Origin: Flectonema sp. DT1601
Taxonomy: Eukaryota > Euglenozoa > Diplonemea > Diplonemida > Diplonemidae
Direction: 5' to 3'
Length of the DNA: 64,000 nucleotides
Assembly: GCA_964019425.1 (NCBI GenBank)
Contig: OZ025838.1
Span: forward strand, 510,501 to 574,500
Part shown: positions 1-10,442 of the stretch, piece by piece
Numbering within the stretch: position 1 is the first letter of the stretch
Layout: every line of letters begins with the position of its first letter
The notes under the pieces: model-generated
Told to the model about the DNA's origin: nothing
The model's input: the letters and a program-made list of their open reading frames with translations, nothing else
The model's database searches: none
Made by a program: the position numbers and the translations under genes

Positions 1-1
1 A

Positions 2-2975
2 GAAGGACCTGAATGGGGTAGAAAATTCTTAGAACCAGGTGTACGTGAGATGCTACTACAAGATCCAAACGCAGCTACAAAACTTCAAGAAGAGTACGAC
101 CACATTAGAGAAAATCGAGAATGGATGAGAAGTATATTCCAACCCGCAGGTTTAATGCCTTTCGTCCAACCAATGGATGGTATCAAAGTACCGATTAACT
201 TAGTCAGATTACTTGATAATGCTAAGATCAATTTTGATATTAAATCAGAAGGACTGAGTGACTTATCACCACTTCAGGTTATCGAAGGTCTCGACCAGCT
301 AAAACGTGACATGATCGTCTGTAGAGGATTCAACTCAATCCACGAAGAGCGACAATACAATGGAACCAGACTATGGAATGTGGTATTACAATCATTCTTT
401 TCATCAAAGAGAGTTATATGTGAATATCGCTTGAATGTTAAAGCCTTTGAATGGCTACTCGGTGAAGTAAGACAACGTTACAACTCTGCACAGATACCTC
501 CTGGTGAGATGGTTGGTTGCATTGCTGCCCAGTCAATGGGTGAACCCGCAACTCAAATGACATTAAACACATTTCACTTCGCCGGAGTGGCATCTAAGAA
601 TGTTACTCTTGGTGTACCGAGATTAAAAGAATTAATTAACGTCGTAAAGAAACCTAAGAATCAGGGATTAGTAGTCCACTTAGCAAAAGGTTTAAGAGAT
701 TCAAAGGATGAGGCTAAAAGAGTACAAACGGTTGTTGAATATTTAACTTTGAGAGGAATTACCAATAAAACAGAAATTTGGTACGACCCACATCCTGACA
801 ACAGTGTTATCGAAGAAGACAGACAATGGTTAAACGTCATTGATTGGGACTTTGGTTGTATGGATGAAAAACGAGAACAACAAGTACGCCAATTGATGAA
901 AAGAATGTCTCCTTGGATCCTTCGTTTAGAATTAAACCAGCGCTCCTTCTTCTCATTTGATCTCGACATGGAAGAGATTGAAAGACGATTATCAGCTGTC
1001 TTTCCAGACTCCTTCAACGTTGAAGTCTCAACAGCGAATCGTGATAGTTTAGTTGTAAGATTACGATTTATTCATCAGAATGCTCGTCCTGAAACCTACT
1101 CTGAAGAAGACATGTGGGAAACACCTGAAGAAAACTCTGTTGATATGCTTAAGGATGAAGAAAATGACATCTTGGACAAGGTTCACTTAAGAGGTATTCT
1201 CGGAATTAAAAAAGTGTACATGAGAAAGACAAGAAAACAAGACAACGATTTACGTGTTGAGTACGATCCTGTAACTGGTGCTGCAGAAACCAAAGAAGAA
1301 TGGGTTCTCGATACTGATGGAACGAACATGCTTCGAGTAATGTCACTTGCGGAAGTTGATCCTTACCGTACCTCTTCTAATAATATTACTGAGATCATTA
1401 CAACATTAGGTATTGAAGCTTGCCGTAAGAAACTTAAGAAGGAATTAGCCAACGTCTACGGAGCTTATGGAATCTACATCAACGCTCGCCATAGTAGTAT
1501 TCTGTGTGATGTTATGTGTAATAGAGGATACCTGTTGTCGATTAACCGTCACGGTATTAACAGACAAGAGGTAGGACCTCTTATGAGATGTTCATACGAA
1601 GAGACTGTTGAAATCTTATTGGGTGCTGCGGCATTCGGAGAGAAGGATGAAATGACTGGAGTCTCTGCTAATATTATGATGGGTCAACAGTGTAGAGCAG
1701 GTACTGGATTATGTTCTTTAATCTTAGATGAGGAAAAGTTAAAGATGACTGACGTACTTCCATCTGAAACTATTCATCAACAGAAACAGTTAGCAGAAGT
1801 AAATCTCAACCTTGAAGGTCATCAAACACCTGCTTACAATGACGGAGGTATGTCACCAGGTTCAGCAATGGCTAGTAGTGTTATGTCTATGGGATCAGGT
1901 AGTGGATATGGAGGATCGATCTTGGCATCACCTCTTTCATTCTCAGGATCAGCTATTAATGAGGGATGGTCACCTCAAGTATCAATACAAGCAAGAAGTC
2001 CAAGTATAGGTATGGGTCTTCCCTCACCTGGTGGATCAGCAGGAGCAGGTTCAAGTATGACTCCAATGAGTGGTGTTGGAGATGCTTTTAGATCTCCTGC
2101 TTATGGTCCTACTTCCAGTGCGACAGGTGGATTTGCACCGTCTCCTGGATTCTCACCTTCTGCTGGGTTTGGATCTGGTTCTGTTTACAACTCTACAGCC
2201 TTCTCTCAAGCTGGAACAGATGGTCAAACACCATCGGTTTACAACGCACCATCTCCATTCTATTCTGAACAATCTGGTGGAGGATCACCATCTATTGCAT
2301 CACAATACTCTGCTAACTCTCCTTCTGTTGGAGGATCTGCTTCGTACTCACCGTCTGCAATGTCAAGTAGAGGTGGATCACCAGGTCTATCGCCTTATTC
2401 ACCAAAGGCAAGCTATGCTGAATCGGTTGCCTATTCTCCGGTATGTTTTTTTTCCCCCTATAATGTTGGCTATTTCTGATACAATCAAATAACAATCAAT
2501 CAATCAATCAATCAATCAGGGTACACAAGCACCATATTCCCCTTCCGTCGGCCAAAGTGCAGCGACATATGCTCCGAGAAGTCCAGGACCGTATGTTATG
2601 ATTTATTATTTGTAAGGAATTGAACGTCTTTAATAAAAAGTAAAGTAATCTAATTAAATACAACACAGATCAATGGCAACTGGTTCTGGTGGTGGTTCTT
2701 CCTTTACAGGAGGGTCTGGTTCTCTTAGTGTGGGACAGTCTATGTTAAGTGGAGGCACGAGAAGTAGTCAACTCGTAACTGGTCAGACAGATTCATTCTC
2801 GCCATCTCCAGAGAGAGAAGATTCTGAAGCCAGAACGACAAGAGCAACACTTCCAGCGTTAGCTGGTGTTAATGAGCAAGAGTTAATTGATGAAGAACCT
2901 GTTGACAGAGATGATAAGATAGGAGGTGATTTTGAATACGCTGAAGATGATGATGACGATGAACCAGACAACTAA
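2..2975 (+). CDS. RPB1: RNA polymerase II largest subunit, C-terminal part (5' end outside window), three exons
   Basis: Catalytic largest subunit of nuclear RNA polymerase II, which makes mRNA. The frame is open from base 2, so the gene starts upstream. Joining 2-2440, 2520-2590 and 2669-2975 keeps the frame and gives 938 residues. The trigger-loop region lies at about 500-660 ([20 protein letters not shown], then [10 protein letters not shown]). The conserved C-terminal core block follows at 1340-1690 ([36 protein letters not shown]). After about 1800 comes a Ser/Gly/Pro-rich tail of some 350 residues with scattered YSPS, SPS and APSP units, but I see no run of canonical YSPTSPS heptads. 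The protein ends in an acidic stretch ([10 protein letters not shown]). Identity is certain for the core. The exon joins are inferred from GT/AG sites and frame; reading through the first intron would add only a few codons before a stop. Confidence 0.96.
2441..2519 (+). other. RPB1 intron 1 (79 nt)
   Basis: It starts GTATGTTTTT and ends in a CAAT microsatellite (six or more units) running into the CAG acceptor. Removing it joins two in-frame pieces of the Ser/Pro-rich tail at a codon boundary (YSP / GTQAPYSPS). Confidence 0.85.
2591..2668 (+). other. RPB1 intron 2 (78 nt)
   Basis: GTATGTTATG donor and AACACAG acceptor. The splice restores a proline codon (CC/A) and leads into the last exon, which starts SMATGSGGG. 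Same size class as the other cis-introns in the window (68-79 nt). Confidence 0.85.
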
Positions 2976-3617
2976 GCCACTTCCTTCCTGCATATTTCAT
3001 TACAACTTTAGACCGGTTGTGTCGGCCAGTTAGTTTTAAACGATTGTACGTATGTTGGAGTATCCCATTTGCCAGAAGCCCTGTCCAATTTGAAAACAGT
3101 ACTATTAGTGTTTCCCCAGTGTAAAAGAGACGATCTTTTTTTCTTTTTCATTTTTTCCATTCTGCTCTTTTTTCCCATTTTATTTTATTATTATTTTTCT
3201 TTTTCAACAAAGACCTTGTACGCCATATGTGTTTCTATTATTATTATTTTTTTTTCCCTTAAAAACTTTTTTTTGCCTCCCTTTTTTAAGGGGAGGCAGT
3301 GTGCTGAAATTGGTAGGGTGGGTAACAACAAGAACAAGATGAAAGAAAAATAAGGAGTGGAAAAAAAAAAAAAAAAAAAAAACGAAAGAAAGGAACACCC
3401 TGATTAGAACAGGGACATCATCAGTGCTTACCGGTATAGAATACAACTGTTAATTTGAGGGTGTCTTCTTAACAATATTTCTAATTTACGCAGGTGTGTC
3501 TATCTTGATTCATCACTCACAAGAGCGATCGTTTAGCAGATTTATGATCTTCTTTTTAAATTATTTTACTACTCCCACAGCAAATAAGGAGCGAATCACA
3601 GAACCGAATCACCAACA
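2976..3617 (+). other. Spacer between RPB1 and ABC transporter genes
   Basis: AT-rich, with a T-rich stretch (3130-3290) and a 22-nt A run near 3361. A splice-acceptor-like site (actactcccacag) ends at 3580, 37 nt before the next ATG. A GTGTGT donor-like site at 3494 would make an 87-nt 5'UTR intron. No gene seen. Confidence 0.6.
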
Positions 3618-6600
3618 ATGACAGTGGGGGAGCCGCATGAAATGCAAGAGAAGGAGCAGGTAAAAGCTGTACCAATTGAAGTCTCCGCTGATGATGACGA
3701 AGAGAAAACAGATCGCAGTCAGGTGGTCGATGGCGTTGACACTTCACTTGTAGTGACAGAACATGAAGGAAAAGCAGTTTCCTTTACCGGGCTTTTTAGA
3801 TATGCTACTGGGTTTGATAAGATGTTGAACGTCGTGGGAATCATTTCGGCAATCATCACTGGGGCTATGTTACCGACATTTTCATACTTTTTTGGGGCAA
3901 TTGTTGAAACTGCGGCGGATGCCGATAACGTCGGGCAAGACGTCACAAGGCTCGCTGTGTGGATGTCCTTTGCGGGTGGATGTGCTTTCGTTTCTGGGTT
4001 TTTTATGATGTCGTCGTTTATAATTTCAAGTGAACGCCAAACTGGAAAAATTAGAACTGCCTTCTTCAGTTCCCTCTTAAAGCAGGAACCTGGTTGGTTT
4101 GATCTACAGAAAACAGGAACACTTACTTCTCGTCTTCATGGGGATACTCAAATTATCCACTCTGGGATTGGTGAAAAAGCTGGGTACTTTTTCATGCACA
4201 CAAGTACTATAGTCACTTCATATATTATTGCTTTTTATGTTAGCTGGAGATTGACGTTAGTTTTACTGGGTGCTGCACCAATTATTGCTGTTGCGGGAAC
4301 GCTTCTTCATCATGTGCTAACAACAATGACTGATAAAACTCGTGCTGCTTACGGAAAAGCTGGGGCCGTTGCTGAAGAGGTCCTCTCATCTATGAGAACG
4401 GTTCACTCTCTGAGTGCACATTCACAAAAAATCACAGCATACACAAAGCATCTCGATGAGGCTCGTGATTCATCAAAAACCAGCGGAGTTGCTCAAGGGT
4501 TGGGGGTAGGTGTTACAATGTTCATCTTCTTTGGTACTTACACTGTCGGTTTTATTTATGCTTCATACCTCATTAAGTGGGGTATCTCAGACTTGAGTGA
4601 TATTCTAACTGCCTTCTTTTCTATTGTAATTGGGTCATTTTCACTTGGGCAAATCCCTCCTCCTGTTGCTGCATTCGCCCAGGCTCGTGCGGCTGCTTTC
4701 AAAATATTTAATGTCATTGATAGACAGCCAAGAGTCCAGGAAGGAAAAACTAAGTTGAAAAAGTTTTCTGGTAACATCGACTTCAATAAGCTGACGTTTG
4801 TGTATCCGTCGAGACATGAAAAGCCTGTTTTCAGGGATCTGAATTTGCACATTCCTGCTGGGAAATCCACGGCACTTGTTGGACTATCGGGTTGTGGTAA
4901 ATCAACAATCGTTTCTATCGTTGAGCGTTTCTATGAGCCACATGTAGGACAGTACAGCGCGGTTCAGCTTGATGGAAGTAAGAAAAATGTTCCTTATGAA
5001 ATCAACTTAACACTTCTTGACGCAAATGCTTACAAAAACACTTCGGAAAAAACTTCGATCACGCTGCCAATCACCACCGATGGTAAATTTGAGAAGGATT
5101 GTATTGTTCAGAATATGAAGCTTCTGTGTCCGGAATCTGATGGAAATATGAGATTCTCTGGAACCAACTGGCTCTGGGTTGAAGACGATGCCGGTGGTGA
5201 TAAGAGCAAGGAGGTTGTATTTGAATTATCTCAACGTATGTCTGTAGAACTGACTACCGCTATGAGAGAACACAAAAAGACTGTTCAGTTGGACTTTTCT
5301 TTCGGAAGATACGAAATTGATTTGAATAAGAGAAAGCGTACAAACATCCCCGTGGACATGGAATACACGCAAAATGGATCAGTCACTGTCGACGGTACAC
5401 CAATCGGAGAGCTTGACCTGGAATGGTGGAGAGACCAGGTTGGTATGGTAACACAAGAACCAGTTTTATTTCAAGGAACAATCCTTGAAAACATTAGGAT
5501 GGGGTCATCCGATGCTTCTATTGAAGATGTTAAGAAAGCCTGTACCATGGCAAACATTAGTCAAGTTATTGAACGTTGGCCTGACAAGTACAATACGAAG
5601 GTTGGAGAGGGAGGATGCAAGTTAAGTGGAGGACAAAAGCAACGTGTTGCAATTGCGAGAGCGATTATCAAAAAGCCGAAGTTTTTGATTCTTGATGAAG
5701 CGACATCTGCTTTGGATCGATCAAGTGAAATTCAAGTTCAACAGGCTCTGGATTCCCTTGAGAATTCCTACAGTGAATCAGGTCATGAAAGACCAACAAC
5801 AATTGTAATTGCTCATCGTTTACAGTCAATCATGAAGTCCGATAAGATTGTGGTAATGTCACCACCAAAGGGTAACAATGGAGCAACGATAGTGGAAATG
5901 GGAACTCACAAGGAATTATTACAAAAAGAAGGTCACTACGAATCACTGTGGAACACCCAAAACAGATCAACTGGCACTTGCCCTGACGACGATAGCAGTG
6001 ATGAAGACGCTGACTCTGTCTTAGCAGAAGATGACAAACCATTGGAAGCAGAAGCTGAGCTTCAAAGTGACATTGAAATTGAAGCAAAGAAAAAGAAGGT
6101 AAAGAATCCATTGATGCGCGTTATTAGATTGGCAGCTCCTTGGAAGCACTTAGTCTGGCTTGGATTCCTTGGTTGTTTATTAGCAGGAGCAACATATCCC
6201 GTCTATGCTTATATCTTTACTGAGTCTCTTGACACTTTTAGAAAGATTGGATCCAATGCGCCTTCTGACGCTCCAATCGGAGCCCCAATTGATACTCTTG
6301 CTGACAGAAATGAAATTGACGTGTGGGCATACCTGTATCTTGCTGTTGGTGGTATTGCATTGGTTGGAAATGCTCTTCAATTTGCTGTCTTCGGATACAT
6401 GGGAGAGATGCTCACTCACAGAATCAGACAAATGTTATTCGCTCATCTACTCCGTCAAGACATGGGATTCTACGATCTCCCTGATAATGAAAGTGGTGCT
6501 TTAGCTGCTATGCTTTCTGGTAAAACAGAAGCCATAAACAAACTCTTCGGACCACAGTTAGGAATGATAATTAGAACGGTTTGTTGTTTGGGTATGGGTC

Positions 6601-7976
6601 TCGGAATCGCCTTCTCAGTTCAATGGAAGTTAACGTTAGTAGTATTCGCAGCTATTCCCTTCCTCGCAATATCTGGATTTATTAATATAAAATTGATCTC
6701 TGGAGGACTCGACAGCGACAAAAACAGTGCTGCCGGGCGAGTTACTTCCGAAGCTATCTCAAACATCAAAACTGTTGTCTGTTTTAACGGAGCTGGAAAA
6801 CTAATTAAACAATATGAAAAGTTAGCTAATTCTGGAATGCATAAAAAGAACGTTAGAGGATTGGGTATTGGAATCACATTTGGGTTATCTCAGTTCTCGA
6901 TGTTGGGATCATTCGCATTGGCTTTGTGGTATGGAGGAAAGCTAATTGACGATGGTGAAACTACCTTCAGATCAGTCATTTTAGTTGTTATGGAAGTCAC
7001 AATGTCTGCTATGGGTGTTGGTGAGACTATGGGTATGCAAGGTGATGGACTAGACGCAACACAAGCTGCTCATGAAGTCTTCAGCTTGCTTGACACACTA
7101 CCAACAATCGATCAACGCAGCGATAAGGGAAAACGTGATTGCATTTCAAAGTCTTCGATTGAATTATCCGACATAAACTTTTCTTATCCAACTCGACCAT
7201 CTGTTAAGATTCTTGATAAAATCTCATTATCTATTCCTTCACCTGGTGAAGTTGGTCAACAGATTGGACTCATCGGAGGAACAGGAAGTGGTAAATCAAC
7301 GATTATGCAATTACTTCAAAGGTTTTATGAAATTCCTTCCGGCATGATAACCGTTGATGGAACAAACCTTAAAGAAATTGATCTTCAATATTGGAGAAGA
7401 CATGTTGCAGTAGTGAGCCAGGAACCAGTTCTCTTTAACGACACCATTAGAAACAACATTTTATTAGGCAATCCATCTGCGAGTGAGTCTGATGTGATAG
7501 CTGCTGCTAAGATTGCTCACATTCACGACACTATTAGTAAACTACCAGATCAGTATGATACTATTGTTGGAGCTAAGGGATCGATGCTTTCTGGAGGACA
7601 GAAGCAGAGAGTTGCAATCGCCAGGGCTATTATCAAAAATCCGAAGGTGATGCTTCTCGATGAAGCAACTTCAGCACTTGACAATGAGAGTGAGAGAGAT
7701 GTTCAGTTAGCTTTGGATTCAATCATTGCAACCAGATCAATGACAACAATCACTATTGCACACAAGCTTACAACAATCAGAAATGCCTCATGCATTACCG
7801 TTCTTGACAAGGGTAAGATCGTTGAACAAGGTACTCACGAAGAACTTATGCAAATCGATAACGGTGACTACAAAACTCGTTACAATTTGTACCACTCTCT
7901 CGATAACAACACTCCCAACAGATCCCCAAAGGCAAGTAGTATGCACAGAAACTTCAACCCGGCTGATGGTCATTAG
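3618..7976 (+). CDS. Full-size ABC transporter, P-glycoprotein/ABCB type, with insert in NBD1
   Basis: An ATP-driven exporter with the order TMD1-NBD1-TMD2-NBD2 in 1452 residues, slightly longer than the usual 1250-1300, encoded by one exon. NBD1 has Walker A GLSGCGKST (residues 422-430), signature LSGGQ (669-673) and Walker B FLILDEATSALD (about 689-700). NBD2 has GGTGSGKST (about 1220), LSGGQ (about 1324) and VMLLDEATSALD (about 1343). Both ATP sites keep Q-loop VTQEPVLF/VSQEPVLF and H-loop IAHRL/IAHKL motifs, so both look catalytic. Between the Walker A helix and the Q-loop of NBD1 is an insert of about 140 residues (445-586, bases 4950-5375), where ordinary ABCB proteins continue directly; this accounts for most of the extra length. 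The inter-domain linker (residues about 790-830) is acidic then basic. ABCB subfamily membership is firm; substrate and membrane (plasma or internal) are unknown. Confidence 0.95.
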   Translation: MTVGEPHEMQEKEQVKAVPIEVSADDDEEKTDRSQVVDGVDTSLVVTEHEGKAVSFTGLFRYATGFDKMLNVVGIISAIITGAMLPTFSYFFGAIVETAADADNVGQDVTRLAVWMSFAGGCAFVSGFFMMSSFIISSERQTGKIRTAFFSSLLKQEPGWFDLQKTGTLTSRLHGDTQIIHSGIGEKAGYFFMHTSTIVTSYIIAFYVSWRLTLVLLGAAPIIAVAGTLLHHVLTTMTDKTRAAYGKAGAVAEEVLSSMRTVHSLSAHSQKITAYTKHLDEARDSSKTSGVAQGLGVGVTMFIFFGTYTVGFIYASYLIKWGISDLSDILTAFFSIVIGSFSLGQIPPPVAAFAQARAAAFKIFNVIDRQPRVQEGKTKLKKFSGNIDFNKLTFVYPSRHEKPVFRDLNLHIPAGKSTALVGLSGCGKSTIVSIVERFYEPHVGQYSAVQLDGSKKNVPYEINLTLLDANAYKNTSEKTSITLPITTDGKFEKDCIVQNMKLLCPESDGNMRFSGTNWLWVEDDAGGDKSKEVVFELSQRMSVELTTAMREHKKTVQLDFSFGRYEIDLNKRKRTNIPVDMEYTQNGSVTVDGTPIGELDLEWWRDQVGMVTQEPVLFQGTILENIRMGSSDASIEDVKKACTMANISQVIERWPDKYNTKVGEGGCKLSGGQKQRVAIARAIIKKPKFLILDEATSALDRSSEIQVQQALDSLENSYSESGHERPTTIVIAHRLQSIMKSDKIVVMSPPKGNNGATIVEMGTHKELLQKEGHYESLWNTQNRSTGTCPDDDSSDEDADSVLAEDDKPLEAEAELQSDIEIEAKKKKVKNPLMRVIRLAAPWKHLVWLGFLGCLLAGATYPVYAYIFTESLDTFRKIGSNAPSDAPIGAPIDTLADRNEIDVWAYLYLAVGGIALVGNALQFAVFGYMGEMLTHRIRQMLFAHLLRQDMGFYDLPDNESGALAAMLSGKTEAINKLFGPQLGMIIRTVCCLGMGLGIAFSVQWKLTLVVFAAIPFLAISGFINIKLISGGLDSDKNSAAGRVTSEAISNIKTVVCFNGAGKLIKQYEKLANSGMHKKNVRGLGIGITFGLSQFSMLGSFALALWYGGKLIDDGETTFRSVILVVMEVTMSAMGVGETMGMQGDGLDATQAAHEVFSLLDTLPTIDQRSDKGKRDCISKSSIELSDINFSYPTRPSVKILDKISLSIPSPGEVGQQIGLIGGTGSGKSTIMQLLQRFYEIPSGMITVDGTNLKEIDLQYWRRHVAVVSQEPVLFNDTIRNNILLGNPSASESDVIAAAKIAHIHDTISKLPDQYDTIVGAKGSMLSGGQKQRVAIARAIIKNPKVMLLDEATSALDNESERDVQLALDSIIATRSMTTITIAHKLTTIRNASCITVLDKGKIVEQGTHEELMQIDNGDYKTRYNLYHSLDNNTPNRSPKASSMHRNFNPADGH

Positions 7977-8831
7977 TCGAATGTATTTAACGAACCCCTT
8001 TATATTCACTCTTATCGTCTTTCCTTTCATCTTTTTTCTTCGATTTCCTCGTTTATCTCTGTGGTTGTCAATGATGAACGGAGAAATGACACTATTCGTT
8101 GGAGAGAGTGAGGGAGTCACTAATCCTTGATCATTTTGAGAAAACGAGGAAGGGGGAAAAAAGAAAAAAAGAACAAAAAAAAAAAAGGAGGAACCTTTCC
8201 CCTCCTTTTCTCTCGTTTCTTGTAGAGTCGCCAGACCGTACTGAGTACACGGGTGAGAATGATTTTACACACCGTTTAATGGAGGGGGGGGAAAAAAAAG
8301 AGAAAAATTAATTTTATGTTCGATAACGCAGGCCAACATTTCGTACTAAGATACGGAAAGGATAAAAATCCCGTTATTTGTAAGATATTTTCCTGTGCGG
8401 AAAATCATTTTTTTTACAGCTACATTTTTTTGTTTTCCTCCACCCCTCTATTTTTTACTCACTGGAAGTTCCTTTTATAAATACTACCAATCAATTTGTA
8501 GTGGTCATCTCCCTTTTTTTTTTTTCTTCTACGTTTATCAAGTAAATTTAAGAATTATATGTTTAAGAAAAGATCGTGTCGGTTTTGCTGACCTGTATTG
8601 CCAGAGCTCTTTATATTGGTGAAATCTAGCTGGGAACACTTTTAGAGGTGTTCCCAGCTAGAGTTTCTTAGTTTTATTTATTTCATTTCCTCCTCTCTTC
8701 ACCCTCATTTTATCACCAACTCAAGCGGTGTTCGACTCTGGACATGTCCACTGTGGTTTTTTTTTTTTTTTTTCTTCTTGTGTTTTTTTTTTTTTTGCAA
8801 GAAAAAAACACACAAGAAAAAAAGAAAAAAA
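7977..8831 (+). other. Spacer downstream of ABC transporter
   Basis: T- and A-rich sequence without a credible gene. It holds the perfect hairpin at 8625-8662. Next to the retro-tail, at 8760-8820, is a loose inverted repeat (ttcttgtgtttt ... acacacaagaaa). Confidence 0.5.
8625..8662. repeat. Perfect 15-bp inverted repeat (hairpin) with 8-nt loop
   Basis: tctagctgggaacac at 8625-8639 is exactly repeated in reverse complement at 8648-8662. Such a stem is unlikely by chance in this sequence. It lies about 650 nt after the ABC transporter stop. It could be a 3'-end structure, a small RNA or the tip of a small inverted-repeat transposon; nothing in the flanks decides. Confidence 0.8.
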
Positions 8832-8978
8832 AGCTCGCCGGGTCTTCCCTGCCGCCGAGACAACGATCGGAGTCAGAAGAAAGAGAATAACTTATTCTAT
8901 TCTATTAGTTTCTAAGAGACGAAAGAAAGGAGTTTCCATTTTATTCTTCCTTGAATTTCCTTCAAAAAAAAAAAAAAA
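8832..8978 (+). mobile_element. Short retro-inserted tail related to the 3' end of the GC-rich LINE
   Basis: The segment starts agctcgccgggtcttccctg, continues gagacaacgatcggagtcag and ttccattttattcttcc, and ends in a 15-nt poly(A) at 8964-8978. The same ordered blocks (agctcgcgggttttccctg, gagacaacgatcagagtcag, ttccattttatcttccc, poly(A)) form the last ~150 bp of the LINE at 36401-43498. The copy has diverged more than the LINE's two 3'UTRs differ from each other. It is either a severely 5'-truncated relative of that LINE or a SINE that borrows its tail. The head has no visible tRNA promoter, which favours truncation. Confidence 0.75.
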
Positions 8979-10409
8979 TGCATACGAAGATAGGGTTCAA
9001 CTCTAAGCCCCTCTCATCCATGTAACGTGTCAAGAATGTCACCATGATGTGACCAGTGAACCTCTGGTTGTTGATTTTGTCTTTTCCATCCGTTGTAAAC
9101 GTTTTATATTGTCGTCGTGCACCTATGCGTATATCAAAAGGGAAAAAAAAAAAGGAGAGCGACAAAAAAAAAAAAAAAAAGAAAAGAACGTTGACTGCAC
9201 AAATCTTGAGCCTTTTTGTTTACGAGAGCGTAATGGGTTTTTTGCATGCCAATTCTTTTCTATTTTCTTAGAGTAGCAGAAGCACTTCTTTTTCATTCTC
9301 TTTCTGAATCGCTGTTTGAGGCAAATCTCGCCCTTAATACCCATCGTTTGGAATAAATTACTTGCCTTGTTCTTTTGTGAATTCGTGCTTGAATCTTGTT
9401 CCTGCTCACTTCCCATGAAAATATGATATTTGTTGAAGCAGATATTGTTATGAGAAGGGGAAAAAGAAAAAAATAATACCAATTTAATATATATATTTTT
9501 TTTTTTAAAATTGTTGTAATAATTAAGTGTTTTAAAAAAAAACACTTAATCTTTTTTTTTTTTAAATATTTTATTCATAGAAGTTCTGAAGCTGTTTTAT
9601 AATAATAATAATAAAAGTTTTTTTTGTTATGTTAGATTACCCTTTCATGCTTCTGTACAGATAAAAACCTGTTATTTGACTGAAATTCCGTAAAAAATAA
9701 TTGTTTGGTGGTAGTTTCTGTTTACTGTTTTCTTATTTAATGTGTTGCTTTTGTTAGCTTGTCGTTAGAGTGCTTGGCTAGGCCTGTCCAACAGCTTAAG
9801 TCTAGAGTGATAACGACAGCCGTTTAATTTGTGTGTTTTTGTTTTTTGTATAGGTGTACTCCTTGTTGTCTCCGTTGCGTGTCCTTTTTCTGTTGTTCGC
9901 TGCGATTTGTGATTGCTTAAAGAAAACAAAAGTCGGTGTTGGTTTTTTTTTAATTTAACTTTTTAATCTCGTCTGACTTAGTTCAGGTAATCAATATAAA
10001 CTTTTCCCGACTTGTTCTTGTTTTTTTTCGTTCGTTCTTTTCTGTTTTGTGGTTTTAAATGCTTCGCACGCGATCAGGAAGAAGGTACAAAACGTGTTAT
10101 GGCGGCACGGTTGTCGCGTGAATTATTAATAAGAAAAAAGAAAAAAGGAAAAAAAAAAAGAGAGCTAAACTGATAGATTTGAGAGTGATGTAAGTTTTAG
10201 TTATTTATTTCTATTAATTTTTGTTGGAGTCTCACGGTGGGAATCTTGCTTCAGATTAAGTCTATTCTCGTGCTGATATGAAGTACGTAAAATAACATCA
10301 TATCATGCAGCAATTCAACGCAAACAACTTGCTTATATGTAAAAAGTTAAGTTGTATATTTGTAAGTCTCTTGGTTTTTTTTAAATTTTGTACTACAGGA
10401 TTGTTAGGT

Positions 10410-10442
<33 letters not shown>

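Noticed and set aside
1800-2900. Canonical RPB1 heptad array
   Set aside because: Only isolated YSPS/SPS units are visible, with no regular seven-residue period.
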